Origin: an uncultured Verrucomicrobiota bacterium
GTDB taxonomy: Bacteria; Verrucomicrobiota; Verrucomicrobiia; Opitutales; Seribacteraceae
DNA: 45,402 nt
Assembly: GCA_902612125.1 (NCBI GenBank)
Contig: CACMBV010000016.1
Location: 1-45,402, forward strand
Direction of reading: 5' to 3'
A program made the position numbers and the translations under genes. This document shows positions 8,260-17,612 of the stretch, piece by piece. The first letter of the stretch is position 1. Each line of letters starts with the position of its first letter. The notes beneath the pieces were generated by a model. The model had not been told where the DNA came from, made no database searches, and worked only from the letters and a program-made list of their open reading frames with translations.

Positions 8260-9989
8260 GCCTACAACTTACACGCAAACAGTATGCTGAAATGTACGGT
8301 CCCACCGTTGGGGATCAGGTACGATTGGGAGATACCGAGCTTTTGATTGAAGTCGAAAAAGATTTAATCGCAGAAAATGGAGGCTATGGAAATGAGATTA
8401 AATTTGGCGGAGGCAAGGTCATTCGCGACGGGATGGGTCAGTCTCCACTTGCCTTGGGCGGTGATTGCCTTGATCTAATCGTCACCAATGCAACCATTAT
8501 GGATCCGCTCCTTGGCGTGATCAAAGCGGATGTGGGTGTGAAGAATGGCAGAATAGCCGGAATCGGTCATGGGGGGAATCCTCTCATTCAGGATGGGATT
8601 GATCCCAAGATGGTTGTGGGTGCCGGAACGGAGGTGATTGCAGGTGAAGGGATGATATTGACCGCGGGTGGTTATGACTCTCACATACATTTTATCTGTC
8701 CACAGCAAATCGAGGAAGCTCTTGCCAGCGGAGTTACCACCATGACCGGAGGAGGAACGGGTCCCGCAACCGGAACCAATGCCACAACTTGTACGCCTGG
8801 AGCCTGGAATATTGGTAAGATGTTACAGTCTGCGGATGATTTTCCGATGAACCTTGGATTTTTAGGGAAAGGAAACTCCTCCAATCCGGAAGCATTACGT
8901 GAACAGGTAAGAGCCGGAGCCATTGGGTTAAAATTGCACGAGGACTGGGGAACCACCCCGGCTACAATTGATACTTGTTTAACCGTTGCCGATGAAATGG
9001 ATGTGCAGGTTGCGATTCATACGGATACCTTGAACGAGGCAGGCTTTGTCGAGGATTCAGTCGCTGCAATTAAAGGCCGGGCCATTCATACCTTTCACAC
9101 AGAGGGGGCGGGCGGAGGACATGCACCCGATATTATTAAGGTGTGCGGGGAGCCAAATGTGCTTCCATCATCTACCAACCCGACCCGACCATTCACCGTG
9201 AATACCATCGATGAGCACTTGGATATGTTGATGGTTTGTCATCATCTCGATTCGAAAATTCCCGAAGATGTGGCATTCGCCGAGTCCAGAATAAGACCTT
9301 CCACGATTGCGGCAGAAGACATTCTTCACGATCGAGGTGCTTTTTCGGTAATGGCCAGTGACAGTCAGGCAATGGGCCGGGTGGGGGAGGTGCTCTGCCG
9401 GACCTGGCAGACAGCGGATAAGATGAAAAGACAATTTGGTAAGCTGGAATCTTCAACCCATGGAGGTGCCGATAATTTTCGTGCTCTCCGTTATCTTGCC
9501 AAGTATACCATCAATCCGGCCATTGTTCACGGTATGTCTGATGAAATCGGATCCATTAGTGTGGGTAAGCTGGCCGATTTGGTATTGTTCAAACCTGCGT
9601 TTTTTGGGGTTAAACCGGAACTGGTTCTCAAAGGTGGTTTGATCGCCTATGCGAACATGGGGGATCCCAATGCTTCCATTCCGACACCCCAGCCCATGCA
9701 TTACCGTCCCCAATTTGGCTCTTTCGGGAAAGCGAGAACGACCACATCTGTTACTTTCGTAAGCGAGGCATCATCAGAAAATCAATCATTACAGGAACTC
9801 GGTTTGCAAAAAGCAATCATCCCTGTTCGTAACACCCGTGATATTGGGAAAAAAGATCTGATTTTAAATGATTCGTTACCCAAGATAGAAGTCGATCCGG
9901 AAACCTATATCGTCAAAGCAGATGGAGAGGAATTACATTGTGAGCCGGCTGAAGTGGTTCCCTTGGCTCAAAGATATTTCCTCTTCTGA
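8256..9989 (+). CDS. ureC: Urease alpha subunit (catalytic, nickel-containing)
   Basis: A protein of 577 residues, close to the family norm (about 567-572). It hydrolyses urea to ammonia and carbamate. All catalytic residues are visible, each shifted by 9 relative to the Klebsiella enzyme: His143 and His145 (SHIHF), Lys226 as the carbamylated bridge (GLKLHEDWG), His255 (VAIHTDT), His281 (TFHTEG), Cys328 and His329 of the flap (MVCHHLD) and Asp369 ([10 protein letters not shown]). A small oddity is AGGYDSH, where most ureases have AGGIDTH. It overlaps ureB by 4 bases and is followed within 2 bases by ureE. The intact site, together with a full accessory set, argues for a working urease. Confidence 0.98.
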   Translation: MSLQLTRKQYAEMYGPTVGDQVRLGDTELLIEVEKDLIAENGGYGNEIKFGGGKVIRDGMGQSPLALGGDCLDLIVTNATIMDPLLGVIKADVGVKNGRIAGIGHGGNPLIQDGIDPKMVVGAGTEVIAGEGMILTAGGYDSHIHFICPQQIEEALASGVTTMTGGGTGPATGTNATTCTPGAWNIGKMLQSADDFPMNLGFLGKGNSSNPEALREQVRAGAIGLKLHEDWGTTPATIDTCLTVADEMDVQVAIHTDTLNEAGFVEDSVAAIKGRAIHTFHTEGAGGGHAPDIIKVCGEPNVLPSSTNPTRPFTVNTIDEHLDMLMVCHHLDSKIPEDVAFAESRIRPSTIAAEDILHDRGAFSVMASDSQAMGRVGEVLCRTWQTADKMKRQFGKLESSTHGGADNFRALRYLAKYTINPAIVHGMSDEIGSISVGKLADLVLFKPAFFGVKPELVLKGGLIAYANMGDPNASIPTPQPMHYRPQFGSFGKARTTTSVTFVSEASSENQSLQELGLQKAIIPVRNTRDIGKKDLILNDSLPKIEVDPETYIVKADGEELHCEPAEVVPLAQRYFLF

Positions 9990-9991
9990 TA

Positions 9992-10459
9992 ATGATAATC
10001 ATTAAGAAGCTATCTCCGAATACGTATGGGGAATGCGAGGACGGAATTTCCCTATCCGTTGAAAGAAGGGTGCTCGCCAAAAGAAGGTGGCGCGGTCAGG
10101 CTCAAGATGGAACTGACTTCGGCTTCGACTTGGAAACCCCACTCAGGAATGGAGTTTGCTTCCATATGGAAGAAGATCGAAATTATGTGATCGATCAAAA
10201 ACCTGAGGCCGTTTTCCGGGTACCCTATTCCAATCAAAAAGAAGCTGCCCACCTCGCATGGCAGGTGGGGAACTTACATTTTCCGGCTCAATTTAAGGAT
10301 TACTATTTAATGGTGGAGGGAGATCTGGCAGTACGGCTTATGCTTGAGCGTAATCAAATTCCTTTTCAGGAATCAACGGAAGTATTTCAGCCCCTTGTGG
10401 CTGTTACCTCTCACCATCACGGCAACGGGAAATTACTTAAATATTTTAATATGTGGTAG
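9992..10459 (+). CDS. ureE: Urease accessory nickel metallochaperone UreE
   Basis: A protein of 155 residues. The N-terminal peptide-binding domain includes LAKRRWRGQAQDGTDFGFDL and the C-terminal metal-binding domain includes HLAWQVGNLHFPAQF, as in UreE. In the family a conserved His at the dimer interface binds nickel and hands it to UreG. The tail has a short SHHHGNGK cluster rather than a long polyhistidine stretch, so nickel storage capacity is probably modest. ATG 9992 follows the ureC stop by 2 bases. A gap of 53 bases to ureF is the largest inside the ure block. Confidence 0.9.
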   Translation: MIIIKKLSPNTYGECEDGISLSVERRVLAKRRWRGQAQDGTDFGFDLETPLRNGVCFHMEEDRNYVIDQKPEAVFRVPYSNQKEAAHLAWQVGNLHFPAQFKDYYLMVEGDLAVRLMLERNQIPFQESTEVFQPLVAVTSHHHGNGKLLKYFNMW

Positions 10460-10512
10460 GGACTTGCATCCATATTTTGATGGTAGAGTTCGATTTATTA
10501 GACATATAATCC

Positions 10513-11220
10513 ATGACTGATCCAAAAAATTTTGAATGGTTGGGAGGTTTAATTCAAACCACGGATACGCTTTTTCCCAGTGGAGGCTACGCTCATTCCT
10601 ATGGACTGGAGGAAATGGTCGCACTCAACAAAGTAAAGTCAAGGGAGGGCTTGGAAGATTTTCTTATCCAACAAATCTTGCCGGGCTTGGAAAAACTCGA
10701 ACTTCCCTATGTAAGATATTCTCTGGAAGCGGTTGAGAAGAATGATTTAGACGAATTGGTAAAGATCAATGAAGAAATTTCAGCGTGGAAGTTGACCCGT
10801 GAAGTTCGCGAAGCAGGAAGTTCGCAGGGAGCACAATTATTGAGAATGATTCTTGAGATTTATCAGTGCCCCATATCTGAACAGTTTAAACAATTACTTC
10901 AGGAGAAGGGAGATCCATGCCAGCAAATTACAGCCACCGCACTACTTCGGAATGTACAGGGAGCTCCATTGACCTCTTCCCTGGTTGCCTGGATATACCA
11001 AACAGTTTCAAATTTTTGTTCCGCATCGATTAAATTGTTGAGACTGGGCGAATTAGCCTGCCAAAAAATCATTCATCGCTGTCTCGATGCGGAAAATATT
11101 CGTAGATTACTTTCCAATTCTCAGAAGGTGAACAGGGAGAAAGCCGGTTTTTTTAATCCTATGCTCGATTTGGCATCCGCCCGTCATGAACTCGCCTTTT
11201 CCAGACTATTTATATCATGA
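10513..11220 (+). CDS. ureF: Urease accessory protein UreF
   Basis: A protein of 235 residues, all-helical. The N-terminal [17 protein letters not shown] matches the UreF block with the FPxGGFxHSxGLE form; a second block is [19 protein letters not shown]. The C-terminal helix with a conserved Arg-rich end interacts with UreG in characterised homologues. UreF links UreD on the apo-urease to UreG and acts as a fidelity factor in nickel insertion. Its stop overlaps ureG (ATGA), consistent with the 1:1 complex of the two products. Confidence 0.92.
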   Translation: MTDPKNFEWLGGLIQTTDTLFPSGGYAHSYGLEEMVALNKVKSREGLEDFLIQQILPGLEKLELPYVRYSLEAVEKNDLDELVKINEEISAWKLTREVREAGSSQGAQLLRMILEIYQCPISEQFKQLLQEKGDPCQQITATALLRNVQGAPLTSSLVAWIYQTVSNFCSASIKLLRLGELACQKIIHRCLDAENIRRLLSNSQKVNREKAGFFNPMLDLASARHELAFSRLFIS

Positions 11221-11843
11221 CTGAAACAAATAATAGTGAATTCAGTCGTCCGGTCCGAGTCGGGATTGGGGGACCCGTGGGTTCCGGTAAAACCATGCTC
11301 ACATTGCGTTTGTGTGAAGTGCTCAGGGATCAATATTCCATGGTTGCGATCACCAATGACATCTACACCGTGGAAGATGCCCAGTTCCTGGCACAGAATC
11401 AGGCGTTGCCTGAGGATCGGATAATGGGGGTGGAAACGGGTGGATGCCCACACACCGCAATCCGGGATGATACCACCATGAATGCGGTGGCGATCGAGCA
11501 GTTACAGGAACGACACCCGGATGCAAAATTAGTGCTTCTCGAAAGTGGGGGAGATAATCTATCCGCCACATTTTCTCCTGAACTTGTGGATGCTTTTATT
11601 TTTGTCATTGATGTGGCAGAGGGCGATAAAATTCCCCGAAAAGGTGGACCAGCCATTCGGTACTCCGATCTTCTCATCATCAACAAAACGGACCTGGCAC
11701 CCCTGGTCGGTGCTGATCTCGAGATTATGGACAGGGATGCGAAAAAAATGAGGGAAGAGCGTCCTTTCATCTTTACGGATCTCAAGACACATAAGGGTTT
11801 GGATGGTGTCGTGGACTGGTTAACCAAGGAATTTTTATTCTAG
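11217..11843 (+). CDS. ureG: Urease accessory GTPase UreG
   Basis: A protein of 208 residues. The P-loop GGPVGSGKT is at residues 18-26, the nickel-binding Cys-Pro-His is at residues 77-79 ([10 protein letters not shown]), the urease-specific block is [15 protein letters not shown] and the base-specificity motif is NKTDL. Family knowledge: GTP hydrolysis by UreG drives nickel delivery to the carbamylated lysine of UreC. It overlaps ureF by 4 bases and is followed by ureD after 19 bases. This is the most conserved accessory protein, so the call is secure. Confidence 0.97.
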   Translation: MTETNNSEFSRPVRVGIGGPVGSGKTMLTLRLCEVLRDQYSMVAITNDIYTVEDAQFLAQNQALPEDRIMGVETGGCPHTAIRDDTTMNAVAIEQLQERHPDAKLVLLESGGDNLSATFSPELVDAFIFVIDVAEGDKIPRKGGPAIRYSDLLIINKTDLAPLVGADLEIMDRDAKKMREERPFIFTDLKTHKGLDGVVDWLTKEFLF

Positions 11844-11862
11844 AAATTATGATATTCATTGT

Positions 11863-12693
11863 ATGAAACCCCTCGGGATTAATGGTGGTGTGCATCTCGG
11901 ATGCCGTACCAATGAAGACGGCTTACCCTATCTTTCGAGCCAAAGGTTTTCACCACCCATTCATCTAAGTAAGCCTTATTTTGATGAAGATACGGGTTCA
12001 TTATTAATCAATTTATCCTGCCCAACGGCCGGTCTGTTGTCGGGTGATCGTATGGTATGTGATATAGAAATATCAGAGAGTGCTTCCATGGTGGTGACGA
12101 CTCCCGGTGCGACTCGATCTCACTGCATGCGATCCGGTGTGGCAAAGGTAGATCAAAAGTTCAGGGTTCAGGATGATTCTTTTTTGGAATTCAATCCAGG
12201 TTCATTAATTCTGCAAAAATCGACCTCCCTTGAGCAAAGGACATTGGTGGAGGTTGGCGAAGAGGCCGGAGTCTTGTTTGTGGAGAAAATGCTCCCAGGT
12301 CGGATTGCCCATGGTGAATCCTTTTTATTTAAGAAATTTTCCAACCGTTTGAGAATTCAAAAAAATAAGCAACTCGTTCTCCTGGAATCATTTACATTAG
12401 AGCCGGAAAACGACTCAGTTAATCCGTGGAGGAATTCGTTTCCTACCCCATTTTACGGATGCTTTTATCTGGTTTCTCCAAAGGTATCGAATGAGCTTCC
12501 TTGCCGTCAGGAAATTCACGATATGAAAAACGAAATTCTAATTGTTGGATCGACTACCATGCACCACAAGGCGGGATGGATGGTGAAAGTTTTGGCCGGG
12601 GATCCCTATGAATTTAGAAAAGCAATGAAAGAAATCAGGGAGATCCTTTATCAGGCGATTGGTCGATTACCCACAAGTTTCCGACGGTACTAA
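11863..12693 (+). CDS. ureD: Urease accessory protein UreD (scaffold on apo-urease)
   Basis: A protein of 276 residues, beta-rich. Diagnostic blocks are LSCPTAGLLSGDRMVCDIEI (compare the usual HPPGGIAGGDxL), the TPGATRSHCMRSG strand and FVEKMLPGRIAHGE. UreD docks on the urease apoprotein and provides the path for nickel from UreG. Here it comes last of the maturation genes, after ureG, whereas in Klebsiella-type operons it precedes ureA. It is followed 22 bases later by the UreH-like permease. Confidence 0.9.
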   Translation: MKPLGINGGVHLGCRTNEDGLPYLSSQRFSPPIHLSKPYFDEDTGSLLINLSCPTAGLLSGDRMVCDIEISESASMVVTTPGATRSHCMRSGVAKVDQKFRVQDDSFLEFNPGSLILQKSTSLEQRTLVEVGEEAGVLFVEKMLPGRIAHGESFLFKKFSNRLRIQKNKQLVLLESFTLEPENDSVNPWRNSFPTPFYGCFYLVSPKVSNELPCRQEIHDMKNEILIVGSTTMHHKAGWMVKVLAGDPYEFRKAMKEIREILYQAIGRLPTSFRRY

Positions 12694-12715
12694 TGAAACA
12701 ATTCACTTTTTGACC

Positions 12716-13381
12716 ATGATTCCTGAAACCCTTCTTATTGCCGGTAGTGCCGCATCCGTTGGGTTTATCCACACCATTCTTGGCCCGGATCATTACCTGC
12801 CACTCGTGGCCATGGCCAAAACAAATGGCTGGAGTGGGCCCAAGACCGCAACCTATACTGCATTTTGCGGTTTCAGTCATGTGTTGGGTACCATTCTCGT
12901 AGGTTCCTTGGTTTTCCTTCTTGGCTTGGCCTTTTTTAGTATGGAGACCGTTCAAACCATTCGTGGAGATTTCGCCGGTTGGTTCCTTTTGCTATTTGGT
13001 GCCGTCTATTTTGTTTGGGGGGTAAGATGGGCAATTCGTAGAAGCCGATTAAATAAAGTAGCAACGCAGATGGAAGCAAAGAAAACCAGTTTTTCCAGGT
13101 GTACTCCCTTTGCCCTGTTTATATTTTTTATCCTTGGGCCCTGTGAACCTCTTATCCCGTTGATGTCTTTGGGCTCTGAAAATACGGAGATTTTCTCTTC
13201 GATATTGGTGGTGTCGGCATTTTGCGGAACCACGGTGCTAACCATGCTTTTTTGCGTAATGTTTTTTTACTACGGGATCTCTCGTTTCTCCCTTTTTATG
13301 AAGTTTGAAAACTACATGCATGCGGCGACCGGTCTGATCATTTTTCTCTGTGGCTCCGCCATTCAATTTTTGGGTGCGTAA
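12716..13381 (+). CDS. ureH: UreH/NicO-type nickel permease
   Basis: A protein of 221 residues with about six membrane helices. The first helix carries GFIHTILGPDHYLPLV, the His-x(4,5)-Asp-His metal motif of nickel/cobalt permeases, and a later helix has LGPCEPLIPLMS, typical of the UreH family. The role inferred is nickel uptake for the urease, which fits its place directly after ureD. An in-frame TTG at 12659 would lengthen the protein but overlaps ureD by 35 bases and adds a polar N-terminus, so I prefer the ATG at 12716. The gene ends 48 bases from the convergent TonB-receptor gene. I saw no clear terminator between them. Confidence 0.85.
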   Translation: MIPETLLIAGSAASVGFIHTILGPDHYLPLVAMAKTNGWSGPKTATYTAFCGFSHVLGTILVGSLVFLLGLAFFSMETVQTIRGDFAGWFLLLFGAVYFVWGVRWAIRRSRLNKVATQMEAKKTSFSRCTPFALFIFFILGPCEPLIPLMSLGSENTEIFSSILVVSAFCGTTVLTMLFCVMFFYYGISRFSLFMKFENYMHAATGLIIFLCGSAIQFLGA

Positions 13382-13429
13382 GATTGAATGAGGAACATCC
13401 CAATGAGCCCTACCTGAAAAGGAACGAAG

Positions 13430-15508
13430 TTAGAATTCCTTGGATATGCTCAGACCAATTACGCGTGGAGAGCCTGCTACACCTGGAGTTCCAGGAAGAT
13501 TATTGACCAATGAGGTATAATATTCTTCATCTGTGAGGTTTAAGCCAAATACGCTGAATTGCCAATCATTCCAATCGTATCCAAGGTTTGCGTCCAGAAG
13601 TGTATAGCTTTCAATTTTGTCGGTAAGGTTGGATCCATCATAATTCCAATAGTGAGTATCACCTATGGTTTTAGTTCCAATCTGGCCATGCAGTCCATAG
13701 TCGAACTCATAGTTGAGGGAAAGGGCAAGAGTGTGTTCAGGGCTGAAGGATACTTGTTTTCCGACCAACCCTGAACCGTCAAACTTATCGTATTCAGAAT
13801 CACAGAGTCCGTAAGCTACAGAAAAGGTAAAATTTTCAGAGGGCTTTACATAGCCTTCAATTTCAATTCCTTGGGCAGTCACTTCATCTGCATTGTCTAC
13901 ATAGTAATCTGTGCTCAATGGGTTAAGGTCAGGTAGCTCGAATTGATAGTTCTCAATATCGTTAAGATAAGCGGTTATGTTCAATCCCCAAGATTTTGTA
14001 GGAGCAAATAGTAAACCGATTTCATACGAAAGTGTTTCCTCCTCTTGAAAAGTAATTTGATTACCAGTGACAGTGTAAGCAGAGAAGCCTCCAGGTTTTT
14101 CTGAATAAGTCACTCGCAAGTTACCAGTTAATCCTTCCGTGATTTTTCTTTCCCAATTAAGTGTGGGAGAAAAGGAATCAAAGTCATTTGAATCAGCGAC
14201 AGTATCTGAAAAAGGAGTCGGTATAAAAGTGTTCAAAACAGGGTCAAAGACAAAGTTAAAGCCGTCTTTTGTACGATCCATTTTCTTTTCGAAATTGTCA
14301 TAACGTAGACCAAGTGAAAGGTTATCGTTTTCAGTATAATCTTTTGCAAGAAAGGCGAAAATTGCAATGTTATGTGATTTTAGATTGTAAACGGTTTGCT
14401 CGGTTACCCCGAAAGATCTGGTAGCATCCCCATCAATTTCACTATCTGAATAAAAAGCACCAAGCACCCAATCGATATCTGATCCTTCTTCAGATTCCAA
14501 TCTGAATTCCTGACTCCACTCAATTTGATCCTGAATGATAACCGATGTTTGTGCAGGGCTTGCAAAGGTATTGACGGTGCTTGTATCTAAGTCTACGCGA
14601 TTAGGGTTCATGCTCCAGTCGTTTCGATTGGTAATCGAGAAGAAAGTATACCCATCTAGATCAGACTCTACAATCAAATATTGCTGGTTTCGATCGATCT
14701 CAGTGGATTCATCAAAATCCGTTGAACGATCGTAAAAATCGCCGCCATCTCTTTTAACAAGTGGTTGTGCTCCAAGTTCATGAGTTTCAAAGTTGGCTCC
14801 GAAACCGATCTTTGTTCCCTTTCCTCTGTCTAGAGAGAATCGAAGAGATCCATGCCAGGTTTCGGAGGTGTCAGCATTACCAGAAGCATTATTTATATAA
14901 CCATCGGATAAGACTCGTTGTAGGGCAACGGAGTAAGAGAATCCGTCTCCGTCGATAGGACCGCTACTGTTTATCTTATATTTTTGGGTATCAAAAGTTC
15001 CGTATGAAGCCGTAATTCTATTAACTTGTTCATCGGAAGGAGCCTTGGTTTTGATGTTTATAGAACCGCCAGTTACTGATTTTCCGAATTTATATCCTTG
15101 GGGTCCTCTTAGTACTTCAATGCTGTCGACATCATAAAGTGTCGAATAGTAAGATGAAATATCCGCTTGTGGAATACCATCAACATAAAGTTGAACGCCA
15201 GCAGGACCGAATAGTTGAGTATTGGCAATTCCTCTCATAGTGATAATATCACCATAAGATTGAATGGAATTATTGTTGATGTGAAGGTTGGGGGATAGGC
15301 CTGAAAGATCGACCAAGTTGTTAATTTGACGATCCTCTACCTGATCTTGGGTTAATATCGAAGATTTGGAAAGATCAAGTTTAGGGATACTGGCACCTTC
15401 GATCGCAATCTCATCAAGAACTGGGGCATCTGCATTCGTTTTATCTGCCTGACCAAGAAGCAGTGTTACAGAAATTAAATTTAGAGAAAGGGTTGTTTTT
15501 ACTTTCAT
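13430..15508 (-). CDS. TonB-dependent outer-membrane receptor
   Basis: A protein of 692 residues. I take the ATG at 15508 (MKVKTTLSLNLISVTLLLGQ, a signal peptide) instead of the longer frame to 15565. The plug domain is near residues 35-160, with IITMRGIA, VQLYVDGIP, IEVLRGPQGYKFGKSVTGGS and INIKTKAP; the 22-strand barrel follows and ends ISKEF with terminal Phe. Receptors of this type import ferric siderophores, vitamin B12, nickel chelates or oligosaccharides with energy from TonB. It lies 98 bases after lhgO on the same strand, so it may be the last gene of the sugar-acid operon. It also converges with the nickel permease, so a nickel role cannot be excluded. The substrate is not readable from the sequence. 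Confidence 0.9.
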   Translation of the reverse strand: MKVKTTLSLNLISVTLLLGQADKTNADAPVLDEIAIEGASIPKLDLSKSSILTQDQVEDRQINNLVDLSGLSPNLHINNNSIQSYGDIITMRGIANTQLFGPAGVQLYVDGIPQADISSYYSTLYDVDSIEVLRGPQGYKFGKSVTGGSINIKTKAPSDEQVNRITASYGTFDTQKYKINSSGPIDGDGFSYSVALQRVLSDGYINNASGNADTSETWHGSLRFSLDRGKGTKIGFGANFETHELGAQPLVKRDGGDFYDRSTDFDESTEIDRNQQYLIVESDLDGYTFFSITNRNDWSMNPNRVDLDTSTVNTFASPAQTSVIIQDQIEWSQEFRLESEEGSDIDWVLGAFYSDSEIDGDATRSFGVTEQTVYNLKSHNIAIFAFLAKDYTENDNLSLGLRYDNFEKKMDRTKDGFNFVFDPVLNTFIPTPFSDTVADSNDFDSFSPTLNWERKITEGLTGNLRVTYSEKPGGFSAYTVTGNQITFQEEETLSYEIGLLFAPTKSWGLNITAYLNDIENYQFELPDLNPLSTDYYVDNADEVTAQGIEIEGYVKPSENFTFSVAYGLCDSEYDKFDGSGLVGKQVSFSPEHTLALSLNYEFDYGLHGQIGTKTIGDTHYWNYDGSNLTDKIESYTLLDANLGYDWNDWQFSVFGLNLTDEEYYTSLVNNLPGTPGVAGSPRVIGLSISKEF

Positions 15509-15606
15509 GAAGCAATGGAAAGTGATTATTGATAAGGAGCGAGGCAACCTGAAAGGGGAGGGCAATCCAAAATAAATCCAAAAGTCTTCTTAAGAATAAG
15601 TTTGGA

Positions 15607-16800
15607 TTATATTCGAGCTTCAAGTTGAGCCATTATGGTTGATCCAATGTTCAGGGATGCGGTGGCAGCGGGGGAAGGGGCATTGCAAACATTGATGACT
15701 CGATTATTATCCTCAATTAAGAAATCATCCACTAGAGCACCTCTGGGCGAAACTGCCTGTGCCCGAATGCCAGCAGGTGCTGAAACAAGGTGGCTTGCTT
15801 CAATTTCGGGGATTAGCCGACGAAGAGCTTTGACAAAAGCCCCCTTATTGTAGGAACGCCACATTTCTCCCCATCCCATTTTCCAGTGTTTAATCGCCAT
15901 TTTTTGAAAGCCGGGATATGTGATGGATTCCAGGAGATCCTTGAGATTTAAATCAAATTTACCATAAGCCTCGCGACCAAATGCGAGTACAGCGTTGGGC
16001 CCACATTCGACCGTGCCGTCAATCATGCGGGTGAAATGAACACCAAGAAAGGGGAAGGCAGGATCCGGCACTGGATAGATCAGGTTTTTGCAGAGATGCT
16101 TGGCGTCTTCCTTTAACTCGAAATATTCCCCTTTGAAAGGAATGATTTTGGCCGGTGGTCGTTGACCACCAAGCTTGGTCAGTTTGTCGGAATGAAGGCC
16201 GCCACAATTGATCAAATGTTTGCACTCAATTTGCAGTTTGTCTGTCTCAACAACAAGACTGGTTGTAAGGTTTCTGATTTTGGTCACCTGATGACCAAGA
16301 AAGATCTTATTTTCTTCTTTCTCCTCGATTATTTCTCCAAGGCGCAGACATACCTGTTTGTAATTTACGATTCCACATTCGGGTACATGGATGGCTTGCA
16401 CTCCGGCTACATGGGGTTCGATCTCCAACATTTCCTCGCGGGAAATAATTTTACAATTTACTCCATTTTCCTGGCCCCGCTGGTAAATATTTTCCATACG
16501 AGGCACTTCTTCATCATTCAGGGCAACAATTATTTTTCCACATAGCTCGTGATCAATTCCCTGTTCTTTGCAAAATTGTTCCATCGCTTGCTTGCCGTTT
16601 CGGCAATTCATCGCTTTGAGGGAACCGGGCTTGTAATAAATACCCGTGTGAAGAACGCCGGAATTGTGTCCCGTCTGATGCTTGGCTAGAGACTTTTCTT
16701 TTTCCAAAACCACCAGATTTAGTTTGGGATGTTTTTTTGAAATTTGGTAGGCCGTAGCTAACCCGACTATACCACCTCCTATTATTCCAACATCAAACAT
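15607..16800 (-). CDS. lhgO: FAD-dependent L-2-hydroxyacid oxidase, LhgO family
   Basis: A protein of 397 residues, the usual length for LhgO. The N-terminal dinucleotide fold reads VGIIGGGIVGLATAYQ, followed by LAKHQTGHNSGVLHTGIYY, the FAD-contacting block shared by L-2-hydroxyglutarate oxidases. The end has APSPAATASLNIG. Characterised relatives oxidise L-2-hydroxyglutarate to 2-oxoglutarate, passing electrons to the quinone pool. Here the gene lies 17 bases after an SDR within a sugar-acid operon, so the real substrate may be another L-2-hydroxy acid, for example L-lactate released by the hydrolase upstream; that is inference. Confidence 0.85.
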   Translation of the reverse strand: MFDVGIIGGGIVGLATAYQISKKHPKLNLVVLEKEKSLAKHQTGHNSGVLHTGIYYKPGSLKAMNCRNGKQAMEQFCKEQGIDHELCGKIIVALNDEEVPRMENIYQRGQENGVNCKIISREEMLEIEPHVAGVQAIHVPECGIVNYKQVCLRLGEIIEEKEENKIFLGHQVTKIRNLTTSLVVETDKLQIECKHLINCGGLHSDKLTKLGGQRPPAKIIPFKGEYFELKEDAKHLCKNLIYPVPDPAFPFLGVHFTRMIDGTVECGPNAVLAFGREAYGKFDLNLKDLLESITYPGFQKMAIKHWKMGWGEMWRSYNKGAFVKALRRLIPEIEASHLVSAPAGIRAQAVSPRGALVDDFLIEDNNRVINVCNAPSPAATASLNIGSTIMAQLEARI

Positions 16801-16817
16801 GATCGAGTAAACTTAAA

Positions 16818-17612
16818 TTAATCTAATTGGATGTTTCCGTATGATCGGTCGAGGTGGGTGTATCCTCCGTCAGGATAAAAAATTTGACCCGTTGTGTGAG
16901 AGGATCGGGGGGAGGCAAGAAACACAACCGCATCCGCAATCTCGCGATCAGTGGTCATCCGTTTTCCGAAAGGAATATTTTCCTCGATGGAGTGAAGCGT
17001 TTTGTTAGGATTTTCTAAAGTGTCTAGCCATCGTTGATACATGGGAGTCATGACTTCCGCAGGAATTACGGCATTCACCCGTACCCCTTTATCTGCCAGA
17101 TCGAGTGCCCACTCGCGGGTCAGGGCATTCATTGCTCCTTTTGAAGCTGCATACCCAGATGTGCCACCCTGGCCGGTCTCGGCCACTTTGGATCCAATGT
17201 TGATGACTGCTCCTTGATTGTGCACCAGTTCATCCAGTGAATAATGGGTCAGGGCAAATACATGAACCAGGTTTTTACGCAGGCTGTTAAGGAAGTCTTC
17301 AGTCGGTGAATCCAAGCCGACGCCATCATTAGTACCGGCGTTGTGTATTAGGTAGTCGATTCGACCGGTTGTTTCGATGGTTTTTTGTATCGCTTCCTTG
17401 CAGGCTGATTCTTCGGTGAGCTCGGTGGGGATGCAAAAGATCTTTTCCTGATTAGCCCCAAGCTCTTCGATCGAGGAATTAGCAATATCTGGATTCCGAT
17501 CAAGGATGGCAACAGTGGCTCCTTCTACATAAAAGGATTTCACAATGGCGGCTCCAATTCCCTTGGCCCCACCGGTAACAACCGCAACCTTCCCCTCGAC
17601 TTCGAGATTCAC
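16818..17612 (-). CDS. Short-chain dehydrogenase/reductase (candidate sugar dehydrogenase)
   Basis: A protein of 264 residues. The cofactor motif TGGAKGIG is near residue 14, HNAG is in the central strand, and the catalytic Ser (INIGS) and Tyr-x3-Lys (GYAASKG) are present, so it is an active classical SDR. The C-terminal QIFYPDGGYTHLDRSYG resembles sugar dehydrogenases. In a non-phosphorylating fucose route it could be the first enzyme (L-fucose dehydrogenase, compare FucX of Campylobacter). The start overlaps the end of the hydrolase gene by 4 bases (ATGA), implying coupled translation. Confidence 0.8.
   Translation of the reverse strand: MNLEVEGKVAVVTGGAKGIGAAIVKSFYVEGATVAILDRNPDIANSSIEELGANQEKIFCIPTELTEESACKEAIQKTIETTGRIDYLIHNAGTNDGVGLDSPTEDFLNSLRKNLVHVFALTHYSLDELVHNQGAVINIGSKVAETGQGGTSGYAASKGAMNALTREWALDLADKGVRVNAVIPAEVMTPMYQRWLDTLENPNKTLHSIEENIPFGKRMTTDREIADAVVFLASPRSSHTTGQIFYPDGGYTHLDRSYGNIQLD

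Noticed and set aside
12659-12715. N-terminal extension of the UreH-like permease from a TTG
   Set aside because: It overlaps ureD by 35 bases and adds a polar stretch before the first helix; ATG 12716 is better.
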